64,000 nt of DNA from NCBI GenBank assembly GCA_020744425.1, contig JAGMUV010000012.1:992001-1056000 (forward strand). Reading direction: 5' to 3'. Positions 1 through 11,091 of the stretch are shown here, piece by piece. The notes below the pieces were generated by a model. The model had not been told where the DNA came from, did not search any database, and worked only from the letters and a program-made list of their open reading frames with translations. The position numbers and the translations under genes are program-made. Source of the DNA: Dactylonectria macrodidyma. Lineage: Eukaryota > Ascomycota > Sordariomycetes > Hypocreales > Nectriaceae. How positions within the stretch are numbered: position 1 is the stretch's first letter; each line of letters opens with the position of its first letter.

Positions 1-1
1 C

Positions 2-874
2 ACAAAGACCCGATCAAATGGTCGCTATCGCCTTCTGATCCTCGATGGGCACGAAAGCCACCACTCGACCGACTTTGAGCTATATTGCGAGGAAAACAAC
101 ATCATCACGCTTTGTATGCCGCCTCATTCGTCTCACCTACTTCAACCTCTCGATGTCGGGTGCTTTGGGCCGCTCAAAAAGGCCTACGGTCGGGAAATAG
201 AGCATATGATCAGATGCTCTATAACCCACATTTCGAAGACCGAGTTCTTTCCAGCCTTTTACGCCGCCCACCAAGCCGCAATGACAGAAAGCAACATTCG
301 AGGGGGTTTTAGAGGAGCAGGGCTTGTTCCTCTAGACCCGGAGAGTGTGCTATCGAAGCTTGATATCCAGCTACGGGCTCCAACACCGGTCGAGGAGGAA
401 GCTAGCCTTCCTGACCCTTGGGTCTCGAAGACCCCAAAGACCGTCCTTGAGGCTAGCTCTCAGTCTGAATTTCTCAAAAGACGAGTTGAAAGGCACCAAA
501 GCAGCTCCCCGACATATATTTTTGAAGCGATTGAGTCGCTATCTAAGGGAACGAAGGCAATAATGCATCAGATGGCGTTATTGAAGTCTGAGAACCAGAT
601 CCTTCGACAGGCGAATGAGACCCTTAGTAAGCGGCGCAGAGCAAAAAAGACACGCCTCCGTAATGGAGGAAAGATGACTCTGGATGAAGGGAGGGATTCA
701 ATTGATCAGAAGGATGTTGATGCGCAGCTAGTGGCCGAATCGTCGAGAAATCGTGGTCAAGGAGGGTCGGCGCGACCGAAGGAAAGGCGTTGTGGAACAT
801 GCGGCAAGACCGGTCATAACGCAAGAACATGTCAGGTAGTTATTAAGACGTCTAGTGAAGAGAATAGCAATTAG
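2..874 (+). CDS. pogo/Fot1-like DDE transposase, C-terminal part (cut by window edge)
   Basis: The frame is open from base 2, so the N-terminal half lies outside the window. The visible part starts just before the second catalytic aspartate (LLILDGHESH), followed by the third-aspartate region (HSSHLLQPLDVGCFGPLKKAYG). This is the usual order of the DDE_1 domain in pogo/Fot1 transposases, which cut and paste DNA at TA sites. A charged coiled-coil-like stretch follows. The protein ends in a CCHC zinc knuckle (CGTCGKTGHNARTC). No internal stop is seen, so this copy looks better preserved than the other pogo-like copies in the window. Its C-terminal knuckle suggests a different subfamily. Whether the missing half is intact cannot be judged. 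Confidence 0.85.
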   Translation, partial: TKTRSNGRYRLLILDGHESHHSTDFELYCEENNIITLCMPPHSSHLLQPLDVGCFGPLKKAYGREIEHMIRCSITHISKTEFFPAFYAAHQAAMTESNIRGGFRGAGLVPLDPESVLSKLDIQLRAPTPVEEEASLPDPWVSKTPKTVLEASSQSEFLKRRVERHQSSSPTYIFEAIESLSKGTKAIMHQMALLKSENQILRQANETLSKRRRAKKTRLRNGGKMTLDEGRDSIDQKDVDAQLVAESSRNRGQGGSARPKERRCGTCGKTGHNARTCQVVIKTSSEENSN

Positions 875-1074
875 TTTTAATTGATTAGATGCTTTGTTGT
901 GTTTTTATTTAATGTTCTATATTGAGGATTAAGATTTTTGACCGACTCACTTGGGTGACCGACCCACTTGTGGAGTACGTTACAAATTCCAATTTTCTAC
1001 AAACCCGGAATGCAACCTCCAAATTAAATAAATATAAAACTATATAAAGGATTGGATAGATAATTAATTGAACT

Positions 1075-3110
1075 TTACAATTGGCGTGGTTTTTTGATCT
1101 TCCGACCGCTGCGTGTGTACTGTGGCGGTGAAGAAAAACCGTCAATTTCCGGGTCCTCGCCCACGGCATCCATCGCCACCTCAATGACCGACTCGGCTTC
1201 CTCCTCCACGTCCTTCTTAATTACTTCCGTTTCTGACTTCCGGATAGTTTCACCGGTTGCCAGTGCCTCCCCCAGAGTCATGAATCTCTGGTTCGGGTTA
1301 GGTATCGCCTTTCTTTTCTTCCCTCTCTGTAGACGCACCACCTCTTCCTCCAGCCCTGTGATTCGACTATTCTGAATGGCTACAGTCATTTCTAAGGCCT
1401 CAAATCCCTTTGCTATTTTACTGTATTTATATCTGGTTTTGGGAGTCTTGCGTTTGCCCAAATCTCGCACGTGACGACTTACTTTCGGGGTGTTATCTGA
1501 GTTGAGTTCAAGGCTGTGGTTATCGGGTGACCACTGCTCTCTTTTCTCCTTATCCGGCTGAATTTCTGGATATAGGAGAGCCTTACGACGGCTTATTAGC
1601 CAATTTCCTGTGAATCTCCAGCCTGATAGTATGTTATTTTCCGTCAAGGCCAGCTACTCTGGCCTTAGTATAGGCACGTATAAAGTTAGCCTTATCGACG
1701 GGTGCAGAATCGGTGAGGCTGGCCAATTTCTGTAGTTCTTTTCAGTATGCAGCTTTGATAGCATTGAAAATGCTATTATCTAATGGCTATAGGCCGTAAG
1801 AACAATGCGCTAGTAGATAACAGCAGTAGACGTTATTCAGAAAGCATGTAGACATCCATTCGTCCTAGAGTAGTCAGTAAGACTGCAATAATAGAGTATA
1901 CAGGTAAATAGCAAGAATATTACCTACGCATAGCTTCCGTAGCCATCGAGAATGATCAGCCTTGCATCTAAGGGATCACAAGGCTGGGTTTATAGTAAAT
2001 AAACTTCTTTTAACCACTCGAGCCCTATATAGTAATCGGTCCAGCCATTAGGAGAAGTTATATAATACCAGTCGGCTATAGTGCGAAATTCTTTAAGAAA
2101 CCACTGCTTTTACAGTTCTTTTCTTTTGAAGATAATGCCTGGTTTCAATGCACGGCCGGTTGCGGTAACAGCCTTAATAAATAAGGTCCAATTGCAGGAC
2201 TGCAGGCCCTTTAATAAGGCTTTCCTCTTTAGGTCAGAACTCCTAACCACAAGGCTATCCAAGCCTGATATAGAAACCAATTAGTTATGCCTTATAAGCC
2301 TAGTAGAAAACTCACCAAAACCTGCCATTATACCACCCTCGTCTACATTAACTGTATTCTTAGGCTTGATCTAGCTGTACTCCTTCTCCTGAATATCGAA
2401 ATACTAATAGACGGCCTTAGGTATAAAAGCATTAAATCTATTAGCTTCTTAACGTCTCCCTATCTTCATAGATAGTTTAGAGTAGCGCTTAAGGAATTTC
2501 AAGGTCTAGTTCTTCCCTAAAGGCTTAGTATCTCCCTGTTATTAAAGAAGGCCTTATATATAACTTCGTAGTTAGCTATGAGATAGTGCATACCCCAGAG
2601 ATTCCTGCCGTAGTAACCATTTAACTAATCGGGTTTCTTAAGAGGCCGAAAGGCATTAGACAGGCTGAATAACCTCTTTTCTACTCTGTTGACCTCGAAG
2701 TCTCTTAGAAAGAGTAGGCTGAGGGACTTCATGTTTTTGTGCGGCCTCGTATTGCGACATGCCGTTATCTGTGATGTCGAAAAGAGCGGCAGCTAGGTTT
2801 TCTTTAGTATAAGCACGATAAGGCATTTTAGAAAGATTTCGGACAGGTAAAAACACATACAAATGATCTCAAGTCAATAGGGAGGAATGGAGAGAAAATG
2901 CCAAATTTCATACTTCAGGAGGTTCGTAAAATTGGTGGCGTTGGGAAAAGAAAATACGTAGTATAAAACATGATGTATAAAATTATACAGCACAAGTTTC
3001 AGCTTATGAATAGCTTCATATATGGCCGAGTGCGGTGTAAGTGAAGTTGTAGAGTTTGTGTGGGCAGCAGGTGGTTTTACGCTAGTCATTGGTGGGTGTT
3101 AGTCATTGGT
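1075..3110 (-). mobile_element. decayed pogo/Fot1-like DNA transposon (copy A)
   Basis: Two pieces of one transposase remain on the minus strand. At 2826-2656 is the N-terminal psq-type helix-turn-helix (TDNGMSQYEAAQKHEVPQPT). At 1647-1075 is the C-terminal part (SGWRFTGNWLISRRKALLYP, then a coiled coil and a basic RGKKRKAIPNPN motif). The kilobase between them should encode the catalytic core but is TA-rich and full of stops, as expected after RIP-like decay. A tandem pair of about 17 bp (tagtcattggtgggtgt, then a variant) sits near 3087-3122 at the 5' side and may be subterminal. I could not pair it with an inverted partner, so the outer limits are approximate. Confidence 0.7.
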
Positions 3111-3134
3111 AGGTGGTGCATGGTACTGCAGTAG

Positions 3135-3461
3135 ATGCCAAAGCGCTGGTTCATCGTATGCTACGCAATTACCGTGCACAAGTCACAAAGCATCACCGAA
3201 GACATGATAGTTACAGATCTGTCCTGCCGGGACTTTCAGACTGGTTTAAGCTGCGTGGCTGTCTCTCGCGTGAAAACGCTCGAGGGTCTGATGTTGGATG
3301 CACCATTTGATCGTAATCACCTGGTCTACGGGTCTTCCCCGGATGGCATGAAGATGAAGATGAGGGATCAGGAGCTTAGGAAACGACAAGTGATCACACG
3401 GAATCCGTACATGTCACATAATACCAAGAATGGCCATGGCAGTGGATCAGTACGTAGATAA
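3135..3461 (+). pseudogene. Pif1-like (Helitron-type) helicase, C-terminal fragment
   Basis: The translated sequence contains ITVHKSQSITEDMIVTDLS and VAVSRVKTLEGLMLDAPFD. These match the last helicase motifs (superfamily 1B, Pif1/RecD-like) seen in the larger helicase at 55451-56969. About 108 codons are open, ending in a basic tail. No Walker A or B motif and no Rep domain lie upstream, where the decayed pogo copy begins, so this is a stranded 3' piece, most likely from a Helitron. The apparent start codon is probably not a real initiation site. Confidence 0.7.
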
Positions 3462-3830
3462 TGCAGTAGTAGTAATAGCTTCCCGGCCCGCGGACACATA
3501 GCCTTCGGCTGAGGCTACCCCATGCACCCCATCGCCGCTCCAATGTGCATGGGGTGACGTAGTATTTTAGTGTTTCACTTTCTTAGTGGCACAGAACAGC
3601 GCTGTTGTCTAGGCAACTATTGTATTGACGCGTTGAAGTGTGACAGTTAGATCCTCGACATGGTGGCTGTTGAAGCCATATAGACATGTGAAAATAGCTA
3701 AAGGGTTTTGCGAAAGAGAGTGTCAAGATAGGCATGCGTCTGCTTGCCATGAAGTTGTAGGAGTTACTGTGGGGTCCGCTTGACGGGCTGGCCCCAAAGG
3801 GCCCGGACGTAGTGCTCCCAGTGTCTCAAC
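3462..3830. other. intergenic stretch, nothing recognised
   Basis: This lies between the helicase fragment and the stop codon of the first sugar transporter. I see no coding frame, repeat or RNA gene here. Confidence 0.5.
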
Positions 3831-5685
3831 TCAGGCGGACTCGGTACGTCCGTCGTGCTCGGCGGTATGGTGGCTCAGTCTATGGACATTGCTCTCAGAA
3901 TCCACCTTTTCACCACCAATGCTCAGCACGCCTAAGTGGCCCGCAGCCTCCTCACGCTCCTTGAAAGTGATGGTTGGGCGCCACTTGGTGCTCTTGCGCG
4001 CGTCGCTGACTTCGTTGTACAGCTCGTCGACCTCTTCCAGTGCAAGTCCTTTTGTTTCGTAGATGAAGAAGTATACAAATGCCACGCAGATGAAACAGGC
4101 TCCAAACCAAATAAAAAAGATCTTGGACTGCAGGTTCGCGTTGCCGGGCCCATAATTGACTAGATAGGGGGTCGCGTATGCGATAGCCCAGTTGAGTAGC
4201 CACTAGATGGAAGTTAGCAGTAGTTCAGTGATCGAGGGTTGTTTGCTTCGTTCTGTGTAAGAAGATGAGCGAAACGGGAGGGCTTACGTTGGTTGCTGTT
4301 GTGATGGAGAGGCTCTTGGCGCGCGTGTGCAGCGGAAAGATCTCGCCAGTGACAACCCAGGCGATTGGTCCCCAGGTGGAGGCAAAGAAGAAGATATAGA
4401 TGCAGATGAAAGCGATGCCAGCCTTTTGCGCCGCTACATTATAGACGATAATGTTACCGACACTGTCTTGAGCTGTCGTCAAGGTTCCTAGCATGGCGAC
4501 AATAAACTGCGAAAGGCACATGCCAACGGCACCCCAGAAAAGGAGAGGGCGGCGACCCCACTTGTCGATGGCGTATAGTCCAGGAATAGTCGAGCCCACA
4601 TTTACGCATGAAGTGATGACCTGAATGATGAAGGAGTCGTCCATGCCGGAGTTTTTGAAGTACTGTGTGCCGTAGTAAAATATGAAATTGATACCAGTGA
4701 ACTGCTGAAGGGCTTGAAGACCCATGCCTGTCCATTGTCTCTTGGCTAACGGACCGCGGAAACAGTCCAAGTAGCTCGATTTGGTCAAGCTCCGTTCGTA
4801 GTCGTGGTTCGCTTTGATCTCGCTCAGCTCTTCCACAATCGAAGGATGATCCGCGGGAAGTCTCCGTAGCTTCGCTAAGGACTGAGCGGCCTGCTCAACC
4901 TTGTCTCGCATGATAAGGTAACGGGGAGTTTCTGGAAGCACGAGCATTCCGCCAATCAAAACGATGGCGAAGGCAAATTGCACGGCGATCGGGATACGGT
5001 ACGAGCCGGTATCATTTCGTGCTTGGGTTGCGTTATTCACCACTGCGGCAAGGAGAAGGCCGATGGTAATGGCGAACTGGTAGGCACCAACAATAGCGCC
5101 TCGGATCCATTTCGGGGCCGTCTCAGATTGATAAAGTGGAACTACAGATGATTAGTATAAGGGCGGTACACGTTGTTACATCAGGATGGATCATACTCAA
5201 AGCTGAGATTAAACCAACACCGAAACCAGCCAGGAATCGGCCCGCTAGGAACATGGGAATAGCGGTGGCTGCTGTCTGGAGAATGACCCCGATGTTGAAG
5301 ACCCAGGACGATGCGATGAGAGCCCATCGACGACCAATATAGTCACCGAGGAACGGCGAGGAAAGGGCACCGAAGAAGGTGCCTGCTGAGAGAATAGAGA
5401 CAATGGCTGCGGATTGGGAAGGAGAAACATCGGGGTGACCCTGAGAATCCGTGTGACCAGTCGAAAAGAGTTCTTTCCAGTATTCCATGGCTAGGATACC
5501 GCTGATAGTGCCAGTATCGTAGCTAGAATATTCCGTCAGTCAACCTTTCACGGCATAGAAGGACGATAAAGATCATACCCGAAGAGAACGCCGCCGAAGG
5601 CGACGAAAGCGCCTATGGCGATAGCCGGCCAAGACTCACCGGCCTCGCCCTTGGGCTTGGAGAGAGCGAGCTTCGACACACCCAT
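3831..5685 (-). CDS. MFS sugar (hexose-type) transporter
   Basis: I read four exons: 5685-5579, 5522-5197, 5141-4288 and 4202-3831, joined by GT-AG introns and giving about 552 residues. The protein starts MGVSKLALSKPKGEAGESWP and runs into the first membrane span. Sugar-porter hallmarks are the DYIGRRWAL loop, GRFLAGFGVGLISALIPLYQ, PETPRYL after helix 6, QQFTGINFIFYYGT in helix 7 and YETKGLALEEVDELY after helix 12. QQFTGINFIFYYGT is typical of fungal hexose/H+ symporters of the plasma membrane. It is divergent from the secreted GH32 enzyme at 7422, so uptake of fructose or glucose released by that enzyme is the natural inference. Substrate is not proven by sequence. Confidence 0.88.
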
Positions 5686-7421
5686 TGTGTGGGATTTTGG
5701 TGGTTCTTTTGTAAGCTATGGGTGATTCGAGTAGGGTTTGGTTGAGTGCGAGGATGTAGGAATGAGCATGATGGTGTCCCTTGGGTCGTAGGTCGATAGA
5801 TATACAATTCCGTTCCCAGAGCTGGAGTAGCAGATGCTTCGTCATTGTCTCTCCATGTTACGTGTATCTTGATCGGGAACCAACATGACACGATGTAGTC
5901 TTGCGAGTGTTACTCACAGTAGATCCATGGTGGGGATTCCGCACAAGGGAGGTTCGGCCATGCCGATAGACTAAGGGCATCATTGCGTTCACCTTATCTT
6001 TCCTTTTGACTAATGGCGATCAGACATGGAATCCATGATGCTGAGAGATACACTTGATGCCCATGAGCATCTCCGAAAGTAAGGGTCTAGCGTCGTAGAT
6101 AATGCAGCACAGTTCAATCCCATCCCCTAGATGGAAGGTAGAGTAGATGAGAGATTAATTAAAAGCCCAGGGATTGCGAAGAGGGTCACAAAGATAGGTA
6201 TCATTGGGCCATTGCCTTGCAGTCAATTGTCAGAGCGCTTGAGGATGGGCTGGGGCAGGTGCTATAGTAGCCAGGGGGACAAACGGTCATTGGTCGCCTG
6301 CCCAGAGGGAGCCGACCCAGAAGAAGGCGTGCCTGGTCTATTGGACATAGAGGAGACTTGAGTCATGTGCGTAAGATCGGCAATGGGTGGACTAGTGAAT
6401 GGAAGCATATGTTCGGGTTTTGGATGACAACTCAGCAAGCCTGAATTGGACGCCCTCTGATTCTCTTTGTTTTCATCTCCTGGCATTACAGCGACAGGAG
6501 ATGTGGCATCTTTCATCCTCCTTGAGAGGCAGCGGAGAGGGTACATCCGGTCACTCCGGTGTGTACAGTATGGCATCTGATTATGAGAGCGGAATAGACG
6601 TCAGAAATCCCAAGGCAGTATACGCGGAACTGACCTTCTCGCCCGCGGTGGCACCACGTTATCGAAGTTTAGACGACGCGGGGGCTTTTGCGGGGCTGAG
6701 GGGAAGCCACGCTAGATGGAGTAAGACCTTCTAGCGGCCTTTAAGAGCTACGCGAGGTCGCTCGGCTCGAGCCACATCTTCCGTCGGGCATCTGGCAACC
6801 GGGGCCTGTGCTTCTGGATCAGCGGGGTTCCTTCTAGCGTCCTTCTATATGCAGTAACGCTCGAAGCTAAGCGCCCGCATTAAGCTTCTAGCGTGACGCC
6901 CGGACTTCCACACTAGTCTAAATCGTGTTAGTGCAGCATTAGCGCCGGGTTCAATGCTACATCGCATGTCACCATCTCCAAATAATGAACTACTGGAGTT
7001 GCTGGGGATGGGGTAATACCCAGCTCGGACTTTGTTTGGGCAACATCGGGATCCCCACATTCGCGGAGTAATCGGATATATCCCGATATTCCCTGACTTG
7101 CCCTCGCTCCCTAACCTGCAAGAGGCAGGTCTTGTTCTTCTCCTCGGACCGACACTTACGACAAGGGCAACGTCATGATTTTCTTCAGCCATGTGAACAA
7201 CTATTGCAAAGCCTCGAGCCCTTTCCAAGGCCAGAGTTACGTTATGGCAGAATACAGGTGGATGACTCGTTAGCTTCATTAGAGAATGCATTTGCCAACC
7301 CAATGCTGCCGCACTGGTGAATGATAAAAGACGTCCTTCCCTTTTCTCCTTTCGATCCCAAGAGCCAGTTACTGCCTCATCAACTACTCCTTCATTGAAT
7401 CTGGCGCAGCCCATAAGCAAG
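5686..7421. promoter_or_regulatory. shared upstream region of the transporter and GH32 genes
   Basis: This 1.7 kb lies between two divergent start codons (5685 minus and 7422 plus). Several short frames cross it but none has coding features. A CTGGGG motif at 7002-7007 fits the CreA consensus SYGGRG, but one such hexamer is expected by chance in this length. Nothing else is recognised. Confidence 0.45.
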
Positions 7422-9482
7422 ATGCATCTTCTCTCTCGTCCACAGCCGACCCAGACGCTCGCTCTGCTGACGCTATCCGTGTCAGCCGTGTTTGCGGCTT
7501 CGGTCCCCAAACTTCCAAACTGCCACGCTCACCAGTACCCGGGCCCTCGCAACCCCAGCTTCGAGACTGGAACGCTCGAAGGCTGGCAGGTCATCAGCGG
7601 GGATGCGTTTGGACCAAACTCAGTCAGCTCTACCACGTCGTATTGGGATGGTCCTTTCCATCAGGTCGGCAAGAACTTTATCCTCGGCTACTCGCAGGCT
7701 GGCGAAGCGGCCGTCGGCCAACTGAAGTCAAGCTCATTCCGAGCCAGTTCTGTCATGAGTTTCCTCATTGGCGGCGGCTATGACCCTGCAAATCTCTACA
7801 TTAGTCTCGTGCGAGAGAAGGACAACAAACTTCTTCTGAAGCAGACAGCAACCAATGATGAGGCCCTGATCCGCATCATCTGGGACACCAGCAAGTGGGC
7901 TGGGCAGAAGGTGCACTTGGTTGTCCATGACAGCAGCACTTCGAACTCGTGGGGCCACATCAACATTGACGACGTCCGCGTCGGCTGTCACGCACTAAGC
8001 GATGGTAATGGCCTCACCTTCAATGTTCTCGGCGAGGCAAATCAACCACCTGCAAGCAGCTCAGCGGCCTGCTCCCTCTTTGCCGCAGACCCCATGCGCC
8101 CTCAGTTTCATTACACTCAGTATCAAGGTTGGATCAACGATCCGGCTGGCCTCAGCCAATGGCAAGGGCACCATCACCTCTTCAGTCAATTCTACCCGGA
8201 CGCTCCATTGTGGGGTCCTATGTATTGGTCTCATGCGGAGAGCGTCGATGCGGTGCATTGGCGCGAGTTGCCTGTTGCCTTATCCCCGAAGAATGCAAGT
8301 GACCCCAAGGACACTTCTGGGCGCTTCACTGGCAGCGCCGTCGTCGACAAACTTCATGGCAACAAACTGCGCCTGATCTTCACTGACTACACGGACACGG
8401 CTTTTCACCCTGACGCTGTCCAGGAGGTCGTATCCACTGCGACCAGCGCAGATGGCATCAATTTCGACCTCGATTCGAAGAACCCCATCATTGCAGGCCC
8501 TCCCGCGGGAGCGCCCACCTTCTTCCGCGATCCCAAAGTCTTTCGCGACCCTACAGACAACTCGTGGAAGATGGTAGTCGGCTCGAGCAACGACGTCAGC
8601 GGCAGAGTGCAGTTGTATCGCTCCACCGACCTCGTCTCCTGGTCCCATGTTGGCGTCCTGTACACCGGCGATGGCAGCACGGGCGCCGTGTGGGAATGCC
8701 CCAACTTTTTCCCCCTTGGCGACAAGTGGGTTCTGTTCTATGGTGGAAACGCGTTAGGGTGGTACGAGACTGGCACATACAACGGCTCAGTGTTCACGAG
8801 CGAGAAGCGCGGCCTCATCGATGCCGGCCCCGACAGCTACGCGATGCAGTGGTATAAGGATGCCTCGGGCCGTGACCTAGCCATTACATGGATGGGCAAC
8901 TGGCCCACACCAAAGTGGCCGAGCCGCGTCAACGGCTGGGCTGGATCGCAGTCCGTAACTCGGGAGCTTTTCCTTCGCGACGACGGCGGCCTAGGCAGCC
9001 GTCCTATCGCTGCCCTTGACAAGCTTGCCACCGGTCTGGCGAAAAAGCTTGGGCGACGGAGGGTCGGCAATACCGCTCTTGTTGTCGGAAGCACAAAGAC
9101 GGCGAGGCTGCAAGTCGCGGTGGACCTCGACGCGACAACGGCCTCGTCATTCACCATCTCGCTATTCAAATCCAAGGCAGAGTCAGTGCTACTGACTTAC
9201 ACCACGGCAAACCGAACTCTGACGCTTGACACCAAGAATGCCGGGTACGGCCAGGCGGGAACGTGGCAAGCTGTCATTGCTGGCTCAGCCAGGAACAAGC
9301 TGACGCTGGATATATTTGTCGACCGTTCTAGCCTGGAGGTCTTTGCTGGAGATGGAACTGTTATGACGGCTACCGTTTGGCCGAGATATCAAGAGTCGAA
9401 GGACATCACCATCATTGGACACGAGGGGACTGCATCGTTTGAATCCATCAACCTAACGCCTCTTGGTTCGAGCTGGTGCTAG
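7422..9482 (+). CDS. secreted GH32 exo-fructanase (inulinase/levanase type) with N-terminal jelly-roll module
   Basis: The chosen start is the ATG at 7422, because it is followed by a signal peptide (LALLTLSVSAVFAASVP). The frame is open for 35 codons further upstream. The product is about 686 residues. Residues about 35-205 form a carbohydrate-binding-like beta module (NPSFETGTLEGWQ to HINIDDVRVGC). The five-bladed GH32 catalytic domain then shows WINDPAG with the nucleophile Asp240, FRDP with the transition-state stabiliser Asp370, and WECPNF with acid/base Glu425. A C-terminal beta-sandwich follows (LDIFVDRSSLEVFAGDG). GH32 enzymes release fructose from beta-fructans or sucrose outside the cell. 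Exo-inulinase versus levanase cannot be separated here. The divergent hexose transporter fits a secrete-and-import system. Confidence 0.93.
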   Translation: MHLLSRPQPTQTLALLTLSVSAVFAASVPKLPNCHAHQYPGPRNPSFETGTLEGWQVISGDAFGPNSVSSTTSYWDGPFHQVGKNFILGYSQAGEAAVGQLKSSSFRASSVMSFLIGGGYDPANLYISLVREKDNKLLLKQTATNDEALIRIIWDTSKWAGQKVHLVVHDSSTSNSWGHINIDDVRVGCHALSDGNGLTFNVLGEANQPPASSSAACSLFAADPMRPQFHYTQYQGWINDPAGLSQWQGHHHLFSQFYPDAPLWGPMYWSHAESVDAVHWRELPVALSPKNASDPKDTSGRFTGSAVVDKLHGNKLRLIFTDYTDTAFHPDAVQEVVSTATSADGINFDLDSKNPIIAGPPAGAPTFFRDPKVFRDPTDNSWKMVVGSSNDVSGRVQLYRSTDLVSWSHVGVLYTGDGSTGAVWECPNFFPLGDKWVLFYGGNALGWYETGTYNGSVFTSEKRGLIDAGPDSYAMQWYKDASGRDLAITWMGNWPTPKWPSRVNGWAGSQSVTRELFLRDDGGLGSRPIAALDKLATGLAKKLGRRRVGNTALVVGSTKTARLQVAVDLDATTASSFTISLFKSKAESVLLTYTTANRTLTLDTKNAGYGQAGTWQAVIAGSARNKLTLDIFVDRSSLEVFAGDGTVMTATVWPRYQESKDITIIGHEGTASFESINLTPLGSSWC

Positions 9483-10398
9483 TGGATGCGTCCTTCTTTG
9501 CGGGTCCGGGGGGCATACATGGGCAACTTGTTCTGTTATTCTGTTGCTTGTTCTGTATAACGTGTTAATTTTTTTTTATTCTGTTATTCTGTTATCATGT
9601 TATGGTGTCGCATATCAAGCCCCGGCCCCACTAGAGCAGCTGCCGTCGAAATGAGGCAAGGATCACGATCATCGTGAACTTGTTCACGATGAGAGTGAAC
9701 GACCATAATTAGCGCCAAGCAGCAGGCTGCTGCCTAAACAGCCAACGCTTTCATTTGTGTATAAAAGAGCTGCACGGCTCAGTGCATCTTGTCATTGAGT
9801 TCTTGCTCCTTGGATAATTCTCATCAATTGACCGATGCCAACAATGATCCCTGTGGAACCAATTGTCTGACATATGGCTCTCACACTAATCTGTTATAAC
9901 GGAGTAACAGAATAAACCGGATAAGTGAAATAAGCTTTTCTCATTGCTTTTGTCACATCCAACGGGCCAAAAGGTCATACATTTGATCAAACCGGAAGGA
10001 AGGTCCCTCAGCTGCTCAGAAAGGCTGTTCACTGGCAGGTCGGAAGTCAGAACTTCCGGTCAGAAGTTGGTGTCACTTATCTTTCCCCAAAAAGCAAATT
10101 CTTCAACACAACGACCCCGGAGGCCCTTCATCCTAGGTATAAGAAACCGACCTATTTTCCACTCGTTAGATAGAGAACCAAGAGCTTCTATGACAATCAA
10201 TTCATCGCTGAATGCGACAGCTTTTTATCGCCCCAGACATCACAAATACCGGAAAATTTTCGTATTAAGGTAGTTTTCATCTCATAATCATTGTGGCTTC
10301 AGAGAGCGATATTTTATCGTCGATCGGCGACTCTAATTCTCAAACATCTGATCAATTGCCTTCAAACTTCTTTTCTATTATGGATCGGCAGTATCCAG

Positions 10399-11091
10399 CA
10401 GGGGTCTGCATCTACCCACTTCTATCCACACCCACCTCAACAGTGATAGAATAGATGACTTACTAAGCCGACCTGAAGTTGAATTGGTAGAAATAGACCC
10501 TATCTATCAACGTAGATGCCATCTACGGTGATACAGAACGCCTCAAACGCCACAGCGGATTAAGGACATCCCGCTATCATTAGACCATCCACCCCCATCT
10601 CCATCATCAACCTACCGGCTTAGTTCATTCTTAAGCGCCTCGATCTCTGTACTCCTAAGGACGAATGGTGGCTGCTGATCTGCTAGTCTGCTAGCAGGAT
10701 ATATGTATCTATCCACGTAGAGTGCCTCAGCGGCTCGGGTCAATTGAGGTGCTGGGATGGCAATAATATCACTAAGGCAGCGGAAAGAGCAAATGTGAGG
10801 CGGAATTGGGCCGCTTAGGGCATTGGTGGCTAACCCAGGCGCTGATCTAGGCCGGAAATTGCTAGCGTTATTGAGGTTCCGGTACCTCACTGCCCTGCCA
10901 GCTTACTAGTCATTTGATGTATATATACACCAAGGATTCCTTGGCAATCTACCCACTTATATCTACGTTGATGAGGCCGTGATGGAAGGGATAGAAGCTT
11001 GGCGGCAGGCAGGGTAGAATGGGTAGAAAGCACAGCTTTCTATCAATAGTAGATGACGCGTCTACTTTTGGTGGATAGATGCAGATCCCTG
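10399..11091. mobile_element. hAT-type MITE with perfect 8-bp target duplication
   Basis: The element is 693 bp. It begins caggggtctgcatctac and ends with the complement of cagggatctgcatctat. It is flanked by gtatccag at 10391-10398 and 11092-11099. The CAGGG start and 8-bp duplication are hAT hallmarks. No transposase is encoded. The interior has further short inverted segments. It sits inside the coding part of the fossil hAT, and no related autonomous element is present in the window. Confidence 0.85.

Noticed and set aside
930..985. Tandem tgaccgac[t/c]cactt motifs as terminal inverted repeats of pogo copy A
   Set aside because: Their complement is not present at the other end near 3100; they more likely belong to the 3' end of the first, truncated pogo element.
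6131..6734. Short frames in the transporter-GH32 intergenic region
   Set aside because: Overlapping frames on both strands without features; treated as promoter sequence.
10612..10890. 92-codon frame on the minus strand
   Set aside because: It lies wholly inside the hAT MITE and has no family features.
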